DNA from: an uncultured Pelagibacteraceae bacterium
Lineage (GTDB): Bacteria > Pseudomonadota > Alphaproteobacteria > Pelagibacterales > Pelagibacteraceae
DNA: 64,000 bases
Assembly (NCBI GenBank): GCA_902574705.1
Contig: CACGOM010000002.1
Span: 44,066-108,065, forward strand
Direction: 5' to 3'
Positions within the stretch are counted from its first letter, which is position 1. Every line of letters begins with the position of its first letter. Shown in pieces: positions 63,906 to 64,000 of this stretch. The position numbers and the translations under genes were made by a program. The notes under the pieces were generated by a model, which was not told the origin of the DNA, did no database searches, and was given only the letters and a program-made list of their open reading frames with translations.

Positions 63906-64000
63906 ATGGCAAGTTTAGACGATTTAAAAAAAAGAATATCTAGCGTAAAATCAACGCAAAAAATTACCAAGGCTATGAAAATGGTTGCTGCAGCAAAACT
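63906..64000 (+). CDS. atpG: ATP synthase F1 gamma subunit, N-terminal fragment
   Basis: [32 protein letters not shown], runs off window. Confidence 0.95.
   Translation, partial: MASLDDLKKRISSVKSTQKITKAMKMVAAAK

Overview
The window is a low-GC, gene-dense alphaproteobacterial chromosome segment. DmdA closely resembles the Pelagibacter (SAR11) protein, and the layout is SAR11-like: tiny intergenic spaces, many 1-17 bp gene overlaps, and K/E/A-rich tails on ribosomal proteins. Left to right it contains: a light-repair cluster (FeS-type photolyase/cryptochrome, DUF2256, a second photolyase-like protein with unusual architecture); psiE, argG, ialB, an aldo/keto reductase, a Bax-inhibitor-1 protein, yciB and hspQ; a ccmCDEFGH cytochrome c maturation run; a 2-hydroxyacid/2-oxoacid metabolism cluster followed by a TRAP transporter; ftsY-dapF divergent from ffh-rpsP-trmD-rplS; leuCDB; the DMSP demethylation genes dmdC-dmdB-dmdA; asd; sdhCDAB; mmsA; mdh; sucCDAB; lpd; an accessory island; priA (frameshifted); and atpHA(G). 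The most interesting region is the island at ~54.2-59.7 kb. There a predicted HTH regulator, a PrsW-like membrane protease, a secreted protein and two tandem pentameric ligand-gated ion channel homologues appear to form one operon. Each channel carries an extra PDZ-like N-terminal region. A 9-bp inverted repeat sits just upstream, and small secreted or membrane peptides flank the operon on both sides. Other items worth follow-up are a GC-rich structured leader upstream of ffh, a 16-bp hairpin in the ccmC leader, competing hairpins upstream of dctP, and a T9 tract that splits priA. All calls come from reading the sequence and recalled family motifs; no searches were run.
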